Below are positions 25,011 through 36,805 of a DNA stretch of 64,000 bases, piece after piece; position 1 is the stretch's first letter, and each line of letters begins with the position of its first letter. The DNA lies in the NCBI RefSeq assembly GCF_033568475.1, contig NC_133122.1, positions 18,160,206 through 18,224,205 on the forward strand, given 5' to 3'. Made by a program: the position numbers and the translations under genes. The notes beneath the pieces are model-generated. The model made no database searches. It saw nothing but the letters and a program-made list of their open reading frames with translations, and was not told where the DNA came from. This stretch comes from Henckelia pumila (Eukaryota > Streptophyta > Magnoliopsida > Lamiales > Gesneriaceae).

Positions 25011-28000
25011 GTTCTTGACAATGCAACATAAAGTTGACCATGTAAAAAAACAGGTTCCTTCAAATAGACACCAACAAAGTCTAGAGTTTGGCCCTGTGCT
25101 TTATTAATTGTCATTGCAAAATATAAACGTATTGAAAATTGTTTTCTTTTAAATGGAATGGATGTAAAATTATCGTGAGGAGTTTCTAGCGTGATACGAG
25201 GAATGAATACATGTTTTCCAGCATGTATACCAACTGATATTTCAACATAGATGACATTTGTATTGAAACATTTACAAAGAAGACGAGTGTCGTTGCAAAG
25301 ACCTTCACTTGGATTAATATTTCTAAGAAATATGATTGGTGCATTTAGTTTTAAATTTAGTTTGTGGGGAGGAAGTCCTTGAGGAGTTAAAGAATGAAAT
25401 AATTCTTCTTGGTCCGGTACAATGCATGTGTTTATGTTTTCATCACAACTGTAATATATCGTTTCCTCACCAGGAAATACATTAATAAATATATCATTAA
25501 TTTAATGGACAAACTCATTTCGTGTGGTAAGTATAGCTCATTTTACAAATAAAGAAAAATCTAAATTATCACTATTAATATTTGAGAATACCATTTTTAT
25601 TAATGTATTTAAAGATGCAATTTCATCCGTAAATGGAATGTTTACTTTTGAAGGAATTTGGATTTCATCTTTTTCGTTACTTTCTTCAACACCATCACCA
25701 ACTCTTAGTAAATAAGAAGAAAACTTAGGATCAAGTAATGCTCGCATATTTTGATTTAGTTTTATTTTCTCAAATTGGTTCCACAAAGGTGACATAACAA
25801 TTGAGGAATCTATTATATCATTTTTATTACTTTTAATACTCGCTGGTAATGTTTGACAAAAATCTCCACCGAAGACAATAATTTTGATACCGAAAATTGT
25901 TTGTGTGTTCATTATGTCTCTTAACATTTTGTCAAATTTTTCAATAATATTACGTTTAGCCATTGTGGCCTCATCCCATATTATAAGTTTTGATACTTTT
26001 ATTAAATAAGCTGTTGTGTTTTGTTTACTTATGCTACAAGGTTTGGAGTCATTTTCATCTAAAGGAATTTTAAAACGTGAATGTGAAGTACGCCCTCCTG
26101 AAAGTAAAGAGGTTGCAACGCCTGAAGTTGCTGTAGCAAGAGCTATATGACCAGCAGAGCGAATTGTAGCAAGAAGTGCTTTGTATAAGAATGTTTTCCC
26201 TGTACCGCCAGGACAATCGATAAAGAATACATGTGGTAAATTCTTATTAACATGATATAAAATTCGTTCGTAAGCATATTTTTGTTCTTTATTTAATTGT
26301 TCAGAAGAAAGGAGATATTTTTTAGGGATAATTATATCTCGTTCAGTTTCTAATTCTTTTGTTACACTATTATTGAAACTTGAACATATATAATCTGTTG
26401 TTGGAAAGAAGTCTTCAAGCCTTTTTCCCATTGAATGAAGATAGGATGAAATGATGTCTAAAACTTTGTGTCTAATTACATAAGGAGTAAGAGATTTTTT
26501 TTGTTCAAAATTTTGTGATAAGAAACTTTCATATTTGAGCCATAATTGTTTGGGATTTTTTGGATTGCAATAGACAAGGGCAGTAGCAAATAGTTGGCGT
26601 AAAGGAGCAGGCATTAGGTAAGCGGCAGCCTCTTGAATGCAGATGTCAACTGTGTTATCATTTTCCATTAATCCCAATATTTGTGTTGCTTTTAGAAATG
26701 TAGAGTAAGTTTTACCATTGATTGTTCGTAGGTCTTTGAAGGAAGTAGGTTTGCGAATATGCATGAGTAACAACTTAAGGTAAAACTTCTCGTCATGTGT
26801 TAGGTGATAGATATAAATTCTAGCTATAACTTTGTTTCTTTTACGTGGTTCCCATTCTTTTGTGTCACGGTGCCAAGTAAAGTATTCTGGGAATTCAACA
26901 TATAAGCAGCCAAGTTTTTTAGCATAGTCATTGTATTTATTCATATAAAAAAATTGTGTTGACATAGTTTTTTCAATTTTAGGATTGTTAGCAATGTTGG
27001 ATAGTGATTGATTGGCATTGAAAGTTATGAAATGATGATTTTCTAAATGAATTGGTAAAGATATTACAGATGGATGAACATGGTGGAGGTCAAAGCTAAA
27101 AATTCGCCAAATTGCTTCGGGAGGTGAAATCCATCGTGCACATTGGAAATTTTTTATTTCGTCAACTATTGAGTTTTCTTCATTTGGAGTTTATGTATAA
27201 AAAATTCTATCATGTCCTTTGTAAATATATTTGTAGATATATTTTACGGCTTCAATAGTTGAACATATTTCAACATTAATGTGACAATTAAATTTAGCAA
27301 GAAGATATGGGTTGTAAGGTACAACCCAACAATTATCAAGTTGTGAACCTCTAATGAAGACAGTGCGGTTGTCATTTCTACGTCGATATATTGGATATGA
27401 ATTTATGACATACTTGGTATTTTCTGAAAAATCTTTAGGGTAGTTAAATTTGCACAAATTGTTTTTCATACAAGCACATGATGGATTAAGTAAACCAAAA
27501 GGTCCATGTATCATATGTTTTATCAACAATGAGAATAAATATGGATGTGTTAACTGATTTGGCAATTCAGCACAAACAATTATATCAAAAGCTTCAGGAT
27601 AAAACATTTTTGATGCTTGGTTTAAAATGAGTAGAAAGTTAGCATGTGGTAAACCTCTTTTTTGGAATTCTATTACATAAGTATAAGCAATAACATGGCC
27701 AAAGATTGCATTTGTAAATAACTCATTTTTTAAAACTTGTAATTTCGCACGAAATATTCTAGCAATCAAATCAGGTCTATTTTGTATTTCATCGGAGGGC
27801 AAACATAAAGCTTTGATTTCTGGCCAATTCGGGTTTGAAGTAATTGTGAGGAAAATATCAGGTTTTCCATAACGTTGCACTAAAGTTATAGCATCCATAT
27901 ATCTTTTTCGCATATCTCTAGGTCCTCCTATAAACGATGCAGGTAATATCATACGTTTTCCAATATCACTACCTTTTTCAAATCCTTGTGACATACTGTC

Positions 28001-29996
28001 TAATAATCCAGAGTACAATTCATTACATAGACGATGTTGCATATCTGTACTTCTGAAAAATTCTAATCTAGAAGTTTCAATTTTGATGTACATATCTATT
28101 ATATACTGTTGTAGAAGTCTACCAGTATGTAGCAAGAAATATTTATCATTTTTACGTATTTGTAACTTGTAGCAATAATATTCACGAGCAGACACCATTA
28201 ACCTGTGGTTTTTTGTTCTATTTGAGGAGCTTGTACTTGCGCAATTTTGAATGTTATAAAAGCATTCACCATCGCATTTTGGTGTTGGAGTGATTTTTTT
28301 TTTTTTTGTCTTTCATTTAGTCTTTTAATATTTCGGTGCCAACCTGGTTCTCCATTTGAAAAAATAAGAGGATATTGCATAGGATCATAACAAGCAAAGT
28401 ATTGTTTAATTATTTGAGGTTGAGAATTTTTTGGATATATTAGTATGTGTTGAGTTGAATATTAGTTTCCTTCATCACTTTCTAACCAAATTCCAGCAAC
28501 TTGGGATACAGTAGGTTTATTAAAAATATGTTGATCGATAATAGGATCAGCTTGTAAAGCAATTTTATAATCGTACAAATTTTGAATATCACTAAGACTT
28601 CGGAAGAAATTTGCGTAAGGATTCACACTTAAAATATGAGTTATTTTTTGTACAAGAGGTTCTTTAAATTTAGAGCTAATATACATTCGATTTAAAACCT
28701 CATGTTCAGTGTCAAAAAAATAAAGCTGCAAGTTTTTGGGATTCTGATTATTTGATGGTATGAGTTGATCCATGAAGTGGTAAACCTGACCTTGTACGCG
28801 AAATGTGTAAATCCCATCATTTCTTGTAGCTAAAGTTTTGTCACAATGTACACCCATTGATGTGAATGCAAACATATTATTATAACTAAGAACACATTTA
28901 ATAAACTCTTTAGCATCACCAACATTACCAAGATATAGCTGAATTAAGTCATCAGGCATTTCAGTGTTTGAAAGATTTACATCTCCTAATGAACAGCAAA
29001 ATGTTGGATGAACAGCAAAATGTTGGTGGTTCCAGATAAATACGATGTGCATCACAAAATTTGCAGTTTGGAACATTAGGCAGTAAATCTGGACTACTCA
29101 TGTAATGGACTGGGCCTTTGCTCTACCCTCTCTGGGCTCTGCTCTAGCCCAACCATACTCATTATCTTCTCTCTCCTGGTAGAGAGTTTTATACCCTCCG
29201 CAGGATTCGAACCTTGCACTCCAGGATAAGTACAAAGTTCTATCAATCCTGGTACCATTGAGGAGATCTCCTCAATGGTACCAAGACTCCGAAAGAATAT
29301 GCACTTAAAGCCTGGTGGTGCATGTTCGAGTCTTGGGAAGGGCATGAAACTCTCCTTTCCAGGTGGAGAGAAGACCATGAGTATGGGTGGGCCAGAGCAG
29401 AGCCCGGAGAGGGCAGAGCAGAGGCCCAGTCCATTACATAAAAGGGCGCCCTTCTTGCAAGGATTCCAAAACAATTTTCGGAATTGAAATCGGACGAACG
29501 GATCAAAAGATATCACAATTTGAAATTGAAGAATGGACTTGAATTCTGCATTTCCCCTTTCTCTCGGTTCTTGGGTTGAATTTTCTGATGGAATATGTAA
29601 TAAACACGTTGGTTTCCATCTACATGCCAAGTGTAAGCAACTAATTCCAGAAATTGCACATTGGCCCCTCAAGTCTTCACTATTTGCAAATCGGTCCTCG
29701 ACAAACCTTTTTAATTCAATTTCAATCCTAAATAATTTAAGAATATTAGAATTTAATTCAAAACTCCAAAATTCTCAAATTAAATATACTCGAATTAAAA
29801 TTAAATAATTCTCGGATTAATTCAATTAATCCTGGGCCTTACAACTCACTACGTATCTTAATGGATCAACATCAACATTTTGTTGACAGGTTCTATTTGA
29901 AATTATAAACTTTTTTTGTTATCTACGGCGAACATTTTTAGCGAGTCTACGATCTTCGACACTACTGTATTTTCTTTTAGAAGTTTTTGTAGGCAT
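24893..29996 (-). pseudogene. Helitron Rep/PIF1-type helicase gene, disrupted
   Basis: It starts MPTKTSKRKYSSVEDRR (29996) and has a CKFCDAHR zinc-type motif near 29060, where an 18-bp tandem copy of CAACATTTTGCTGTTCAT shifts the frame. The Rep domain (28198-27191) has SFIGGPRDMRKRY, GLPHAN and the two-tyrosine KYIYKYIYKGHDR. The usual HUH motif is HAH; here the second His is Asn (codon at 27638-27640). The PIF1-like helicase (26965-24893) has Walker A PGGTGKTFL, Walker B IIWDEATM, GGDFCQTLP and a C-terminal NKAQGQT...YVALSRT. Breaks seen: stops near 28462, 27189, 25536 and 25507, a frameshift near 28200, and the solo LTR at 29101-29843. It cannot encode a working transposase as it stands. 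Confidence 0.85.
29101..29843 (-). mobile_element. Solo LTR (743 bp) in the Helitron gene, with a large internal fold-back
   Basis: Flanking ACTCA (29096-29100 and 29844-29848) is a 5-bp target duplication, and the Helitron reading resumes on either side. On the minus strand the element starts TGTAAGGCCCAGG and ends CCATTACA. No coding domain or second LTR is present, so it is read as a solo LTR, family probably Gypsy. The lower half (29101-29438) is a fold-back centred on a perfect 34-bp palindrome (29250-29283). It looks like an old fossil and non-coding. Confidence 0.7.
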
Positions 29997-31784
29997 AACA
30001 GCAAACTTAAAGTGTTGGATAAGGTATAATAATGTAAGCTAACTATAGTGATATTTATGTTTTGCAACAGTAAGAACTAAGATAAAAAGTTTAATTAAAT
30101 TAAACTAAGTAAAACACGCTATGATAGAAAGTTAATAAACTACTACACGATAGAGTTGGAGAAGACTAAGTATCCCTATATGTATCTATCGTTGAAGTTG
30201 TTGATTAAAGCATAAGTAAAGAAGTTTTTTTTTTTCCACCTAAGCAATTCTTAAATTTTGAGAGAGGAATATTTAATACTGTTGAACTATGCAAACAAAG
30301 GTTTTTTTCTTCTAAGATTGACACAATGTACAGAGGACAGTACGGTAATGCTTATAGTTGGTGATTGAAGTTTCTTAAAGTGTGTAGCAAAATATAAATC
30401 AGAAAACATTCCAACCTAGTTATGATCAATGCGAATAATGTTCAAAAAGTTGATAAAAAACAGGCTTTAATATAAAACAAAAACAGCTAGCTGCTCAATC
30501 ACTTCAATTAAATAGAAAATTGGCAGAAGGCACACATATATACAAAAAATTAGCAGACATAAAATTCAAAACAAAAACAAACCTGTAAGCTGGTCGAGCA
30601 GAAGAGCGCAACATTTATTTCACTGTTCAACTTTTCTGTAATGTGATCCAAATAATATCTGTAACCAAGTATTCCTAGTACAACATGCGTGCAAATCGTC
30701 ACAAAGTGATAAACATAATCTATAATTATTGAAAAGCGGAAACGAGCATAGCCCAATTATTTTTTTCATTTAATTAGTACCATAAGTATTAGTAAAACAT
30801 AGCTAAAAAACGATCAGCAGAACCCTTGCTGGGAAAAAAAGAAGTATCTGAAGTTCTGAACTAAATAAAACATAGATATAAGCAAAGAGAAATTTTTTTT
30901 TACTTAAATTAACCAAGTGGTAACCATAATTTCAGTAATATATTATACTCATCTTACAAATGATATAATTTTCAATAAATTCTTATTTTATTTTTATTAC
31001 TTTCAAGTTTAACATTCTTACAATTATTCTAAACTATCTTTTAACCAAAAAAACCCGGGTAAACATCTCAAATATTTAGGGAAGAAAGTAAATATGAAAT
31101 TTTTTGTGTTAACAAAAGGCAGATATAAAGAACATGTTCAAAAAATTTAGCAGAACTCACGGTTATCACTTTTTTCAAGAAAATTCCGACATAACCATTC
31201 GTTGAACACAATCACATTAAATCTAATTACAACATAAGGATGAAAGAAATTTCGAAAAAAGCGGAAATAAACCCACCGAGAACTGCAGCAGATCTGCACG
31301 GCTGAAAGGAAACCACTCGCAACGCAAAAAGTAACTACAAGTGACAGAAGAGAACTACTATCAAAGAGGAAAGCAGCAACGCAAAAAGTGACAGAAGAAA
31401 AATATTTTCAAATATTTCTGAAGCATGCACACCTCCATAGTCTTGGTTAACTGTAATTATATTTAGCTATTTTGTTTTGTTAAAGATATTTTTTTAATAT
31501 GTATAAATACAAACAATGTTTTGTTTCCATCAAGATATTTTTTGCGATATCTATAAATATAACAATGTGATAACCATGATTTCAATTTACAAATATTAAA
31601 TTTATTAACAAACGAACACTTGTCATGTCCATGCTGACACCCGGGTTTTTAATTAAAAAATAGTTGAAAATAATCGTAAGAATGTTAATATATATATATA
31701 TATATTATTTATATTGCAACAATTTTAGTAATTTGTCAATTTAAGTATTAACAGATTAGTCAGCATGGACATGACAAGTGTTCG

Positions 31785-34700
31785 TGAAACGACCCTAACC
31801 TCTAAACTTAAATAATAAAAGGAAATGCGGATTTTAAAAAAAAAATTTGTTATGACTTGTTTGTAAGTAGGTAAAACCTCTCTGTCACAGACAACAATTT
31901 AACCAAAAGCAATAAATGCGGTAATCATAACTACTGCGATAATCATAAGTACGAAAAGGAAAGACAACCACCCCCGGTTGCCAAAATAGCAATAACATGT
32001 TTGACAAATAAAATTTAGGAAAAACACATCCTGGCTATTACCAAAAATACATAAGTTTAAACTCTTTATTACATCATAACTAAAGCGGAAACATAGCAGC
32101 AACGGTCTTAGGGCCTCGCACCACCGGCGACCTCAACCTCGAGGAGCCTGCCCCTCGGTCTCAACAAACTGCTCTTCACCTGACAAACAAACAAGCATAG
32201 TGAGTCTAATGACCCAGCAAGTATAAACAGTGCTATAACAAGGGTGTAAAAAACTGCATTACTACTCAAAATACTATACATAATATACTTTGAAGCTTAA
32301 ACTGTAAACATGCGTGAAATAAGGGAAATGAGACAACATGCAAGTATGAACTCACACCAACTCACGCCATGAAACTTATGAACTTTCTTGACTTAACTGG
32401 AATGCATGCATAACATAAAACTGAATAAATTGAGACGAGTCAACTAATACTTGAAACTTTTTTTGCTTTAGAACTTAGATCCCCGAATTGTGACTCAAGT
32501 TTCGATCATGATCATGGCTGCAGTGCACTATGCCGGCAAGACGCCGAGATTTCTCCCAACGTGATTTGCCCCTTTACTTTCCTTTTTGGTAGGGGAGCCG
32601 AGATGAACCCGGCCGCTTACTACACGTCTTTTTTGGTAGGGGAGCTGGGATGTCTCCCCGCCGCTTACTACACGTCTATGGCAAGTGGGTGAGGCATCCC
32701 TCAACCCACATTGCCCTGTCCAGTCACAATCAACTCACTTTGTTCAAAAATATTTTCTTTCCTTCCATGACTCGACTCAAAATACTTAGCATGCAAGAAC
32801 TTGTAACGACTTCCTTTGAAAATATTGTTTGGCTCAAAGATGAAACTCACGCACACGAACATAAGAAATAGAACTCAACTCAAAAATATGGGTGCAAGGT
32901 GGGTGAGTGGCTGCCCCTAGGTGCTAACCCTACCTTAACTCAAATTCTTACATTCAAGGCAACAACCCGAGCAAATGCACCGAAAATCTCTTAACTCTAC
33001 CATCCCTTAACCTAATTCGACTCCGCTCGAACCGACACTCTCCAAACACTACCAACTAACCAATGGACCAATTTGTAACTTCATTTGAAAGCCCAAGCAA
33101 AAAGATCAAAAACTAAAATTGGACAGCCCACTTTACTCCTAAAAATTCTGCACCGACACCCTAACTTCAAAAATTCATAACTTATTGAAATCTTAGCCGA
33201 AACGAGCCCATTTTATACCGAAATGACCACAACATCATGAACTTGACTTAGGACCAGCCCATGACATGCCCAGACCTGATTTGGTGCCTCCCCTGTCCCG
33301 AAATCAGTAGCCCCTGCCCATTGAAACCATCACACCACTTCCCTTCTACCTTGAGGGATCAACTCCATACCCTTTTTTCCTTAAATCTACTTCATTCCAA
33401 ACCACCAAACACACTTATTAGCCTCTCTTAGGACTTAACACAAACACCTAGGCATCCACCTAGGCATCCCCTTACCACACCTCAACTCCACACTTCAAAA
33501 ATAACAAAATCATGCACCAATTGTGTCTTGATTCTTGACCAATCATTGAAACCAATTGCCAAACAATACAATGCACCAATCAACCCTTAAATACAGCCCA
33601 ATCATCATGTACAATTCGAAATTTTAAGCATGCAACTACTGAATTTTCGAAATTACTCATTTGCATTCAAAACACTTCATGCCCTCAATCATAATTCATC
33701 ATGCAACTTCTTTAAAAGTTATGGCAACTAAATTTCGAAATTTCCCCAAGAACCCTACTGAAATTTTGTTAAAAATTCGATCCTACAAGCATATAATAAC
33801 AAGCATTTCGAAAAATCACAAGAGGATAAGAGCAAGAACATAAATAGCTTGAATGAAAGCCCAAAAATTGCATATACTTGCCTTGACTTGTAAATAACCA
33901 AAAAAAACGAAAATGAAAAGGGGAAAGGGCTGGAACACTTGACCACACCCTAGCTAAACCTCCCTAGACGACTTCCCGGCGACGGCGGCGGTGGTGGAGG
34001 GCGGCGGCGGCGGCTGGAGCAAGGAGGAGGAGGTGGCCGATTGGTTGAGAGAAAAGGAAGGAGAGAGAGAATGGTGGGGATCGACTAGTGAGGGGTTATG
34101 GTGGCTAGGGTTCAATTAAAATGATTTAAGTTTTTTGTTTTAAAAGTTGTGTGTTGTGTGTATAAGTGTAAGCATGTAAAAGTAGGTGTGAGTGTGTTTT
34201 TAAAAGTACAACTCTATACAACTCTAAAGTATGGTGGCTAGTACTCATCTAATTTTTCTCTTACCTCCTACTAAACTTTCAAAAATAAAAATTCTTGGAA
34301 TTTATCGCCGAAATCCACCATCGCCAAGAGCCGGAACCAGAAGCCACTGTCTTAAAATTTTTAATAATAAATAACTTAAATATTTGAGCACTTAAAATTT
34401 AAAGAAAACTTAAGCAATTAATTCCAAGCAATTAAAATCATAATTATTAAAAAAAATAATTTTAGGTACTATCTTAGGAATTAAAATCAACACTTTAAAT
34501 ATTTGATGTCACTGCAATAAATGGAATATTTAAACAATAGCAGAGCGACTACAATAATTTAAACAACTAGACGAGCGTTGAAAATTAATTTAAATAAATA
34601 CACAAGCAGTATAAAAACCTTTAAAATGATTTGGACAGATAAAATAATTTAACTAAATAAGCTAGACATTTAAAATCATTTAAATAAATAAACTAAACAA

Positions 34701-34913
34701 TTAATTAAAATCATTTAAATAAGCAAGCTTATACCTTTAAAATATTTAAAATAAATAAGTTGCACAATAAAATCATTTGAATAAGTAAATGATATTCTAT
34801 TAACACATAATTCAAATAAATAATTTAAATCAATTAAACTTAAAAAAATAATAATCATAATATTTATTTAATTTAATATATGCGAATTAGTAGATTGGAT
34901 TTTAGGTACTACA
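31785..34913 (-). mobile_element. Solo LTR, 3.1 kb, probable Ty3/Gypsy
   Basis: On the minus strand it runs from TGTAGTACC to GGGTCGTTTCA, that is TG...CA, and is flanked by GTTCG (31780-31784 and 34914-34918). The same site is unoccupied in repeat R1 (19512-19516), which fixes both ends. No gag-pol sequence is inside, so only the LTR remains. The perfect target duplication suggests modest age. Confidence 0.85.
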
Positions 34914-35092
34914 GTTCGTTTGTTAATAAATTTAATATTTGTAAATTGAAATCATGGTTATCACATTGTTATATTTATAGATATCGCAAAAAATATCTTG
35001 ATGGAAACAAAACATTGTTTGTATTTATACATATTAAAAAAATATCCTTAACAAAACAAAATAACTAAATATAATTACAGTTAACCGAGATT

Positions 35093-35440
35093 TTGGAGGT
35101 ATGCATGCTTCATAAATACGTGAAAAAAGGGGTTGCACTGAAGGTGGATTTGTTGGAGCTTAATGTTCAGTATGCCAAAAATTGTTTACTTGTTTATCCT
35201 AGGAGGAGGCATCGCAAGTACGAGAAGTATGAACGACTACTGAGTGCAACGAAGTTTGAAGAGGTTTTTAGTCCTAAAGGCATTTACCTTCTTTCACTCA
35301 TCAAGCGGTACAAGGTTCTATGTAAACTTTCTGCTGAATCAGTCATCTTAGATAGTTCATCAGTAAAAGTGAATGTTTGGATAGATTTATGGAAATTGTC
35401 TATTCTAAGAGAGATATGTGTAGCTAGAAGTCAAAAGTGA
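35093..35440 (+). pseudogene. R2 copy of the unidentified small ORF
   Basis: The frame is open from 35093 for 115 codons and matches the R1 ORF (19692-19991) almost throughout. The ATG of R1 is TTG here, so the first in-frame ATG is codon 5 (MLHKYVKKGVALK). Where R1 stops, R2 reads TGG and continues WKLSILREICVARSQK to a TGA. Most differences between copies are single substitutions with no frameshift. Function is unknown. Confidence 0.4.
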
Positions 35441-36335
35441 GATTTTATTCTCTCTTTTGTTCTAATTTTGTATTGATATAAATAAAATGTAATAGATTTA
35501 AGAAAAAGGAATGAGAAAACTTATTTGTGATGCTGTTTATTACAAAAGAGGTAGATATTTTATGCTAAAATATATTTTACAATCATCTTACATATATTTT
35601 TTATATGCAACTAAGCATGTCCTGTAATAATTTTTTTTAAAAAAACCTCACACATTCAAGAATATATATGTTGATTTCAATGTATATTATTAAAATCAAC
35701 TTCTCCTTCAACACCAGTGGCATAATCTTGCAAAAGCGACAGTTTTATAATCTTGCAAAAGCGACAGTTTTACATCCATATTAAGCACTTTTTAAAGATA
35801 AAAGTTTGGATTAAATTGAACATATTGTAACTAAAGTTAGTGGAGATTTCCAAGCTTATGCATTTACCTTCCATTGATCTTATTATAGAAAGAAAAAATA
35901 AAAAGTTTCGTAATTTTGAGATATTTATGAATCCCTTTAAAGAAATAATCTGCTATAAATAATGGTTAAAATGAACATGAAATTTAAAATAATTTCGTAA
36001 AAATTGTAATTAATTGTATATTTTCAATAACAAGTGGAATAGAACATTTTTAATTAAATTTTTGGAGCATTGTTAAGCAAGTTTAACAAGATGTTGAGAA
36101 GCGTAATATAATTATAATAGTATTTACAACATTTAATTCAATATAAGAATTGAAAATGTATCAGACGAACGATTGTTAACTTATAAGTTATCTATTGTAA
36201 AGAGAATTTGATGTCTGTAAAACTTCATGGTAGACCACTTTTTTTTATGAATAAAAGATATATTAATAAATAAATAAATATTATATTATATTTATATATT
36301 ATATATATATATTTATATATATATATATATTTATG

Positions 36336-36369
36336 TGTGTTCGAGTAGCTCGCGAGCTACTCGAACACA
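36336..36369. repeat. Perfect 34-bp palindrome
   Basis: TGTGTTCGAGTAGCTCG followed by its exact complement, with no loop, in the right subterminal arm of the hAT-like element. It is made of the same GAGCTACTCG motif found throughout both arms. Confidence 0.9.
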
Positions 36370-36805
36370 GATATTTAAAACTTGAGCTTGATGGATGCTC
36401 GAGCTACTCGAGCTCGAGATCGATCAAATCGAGCTCGAGTCGAGCTTTGACGGAGCTACTCACAAGTTACTCGCGAATAGCTCGACTCGTTTGCACTCCT
36501 AGTTTGGATGGGCTTCTAAGTTCTTTAAAAAACACTTAATTAAGCTATAATTATGGCTTTTTTAGAAGCCAAAAAATGTGGCTTTTTAAGTGCTTTTATA
36601 ATTTTATTTATAGATAAGTGTTTTTCATTTGTTTATCAAAACACAAATAATATTCATCCAAACACATTCATCAATTAAATAAGTGCTTTTCATTTGTTTA
36701 TCCAAACACAAAAATACTACAACTTTATTAAAAAAACACTTTTAAAAGCCAACTTTAAAAACCTATTTTTTAAATAAAAATTTACTGTTTCCAAACGGGC
36801 TCTTA

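Larger units (their letters stand above)
20826..31637 (-). mobile_element. Decayed autonomous-type Helitron (Rep/helicase plus RPA1-like gene)
   Basis: The minus strand reads, in order: a non-coding 5' region (31637-29997), a Rep/helicase gene (29996-24893), and an RPA1-like gene (about 24058-21261). This is the layout of plant Helitrons with an RPA companion. A solo LTR interrupts the gene start and a 535-bp tandem duplication lies between the two genes. The termini (5' TC, 3' hairpin plus CTRR) could not be fixed, so both ends given are approximate, set by where repeats R1 and R2 begin. The element is not intact: several stops, a frameshift and an altered HUH motif. Confidence 0.75.
31638..36245 (+). 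repeat. Direct repeat R2, split by a solo LTR
   Basis: Segments 31638-31784 and 34914-36245 together match repeat R1 (19368-20825). The gap is exactly the solo LTR plus its GTTCG duplication. R2 has a short extra duplication of ATAATCTTGCAAAAGCGACAG near 35730-35770. At its left edge R2 abuts the Helitron 5' region in head-to-head orientation: the 26-bp sequence TCAGCATGGACATGACAAGT... (31760 onward) has its inverted copy at about 31612-31637. Confidence 0.75.
19149..36501. mobile_element. hAT-like element inserted in the Tourist MITE, itself hosting a Helitron
   Basis: The left end TAGAGGTGTAATCGAGTCGAG (19149-19169) and right end, read inward, TAGGAGTGCAAACGAGTCGAG match at 16 of 21 positions. 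Flanks are GTTTCGAT (19141-19148) and GTTTGGAT (36502-36509), 7 of 8 identical, as expected of an aged 8-bp hAT duplication. Subterminal DNA on both sides is full of GAGCTCGAG/TACTCG motifs. No hAT transposase is visible; the element's own arms are about 19149-19300 and 36330-36501. Confidence 0.7.
19062..36802. mobile_element. Outer layer of a transposon nest: Tourist-like (PIF/Harbinger) MITE split by later insertions
   Basis: The left end GAGCCCGTTTGGAAACA (19062-19078) is perfectly complementary to 36786-36802. Both ends are flanked by TTA (19059-19061, 36803-36805), the PIF/Harbinger target duplication, and the end sequence fits Tourist MITEs. The element's own DNA is only 19062-19148 and 36502-36802, under 400 bases; everything between was inserted later. 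The right arm has an internal duplication of about 70 bases around CATTTGTTTATC (36628-36720). Confidence 0.85.

Noticed and set aside
29203-29213. tRNA gene on the minus strand
   Set aside because: A B-box-like GGTTCGAATCC is present, but I could not form the acceptor stem, D arm and anticodon arm around it.
29094-29672. 192-residue minus-strand ORF as a gene
   Set aside because: It runs through the fold-back and the solo LTR; the repeated segments explain the open frame.
19368-36245. R1 and R2 as the two LTRs of one 17-kb retroelement
   Set aside because: They are in the same orientation and over 1 kb long, but the DNA between them is a Helitron on the opposite strand with no gag-pol. There is no primer site or purine tract next to them, and R2 itself was split by a separate LTR.
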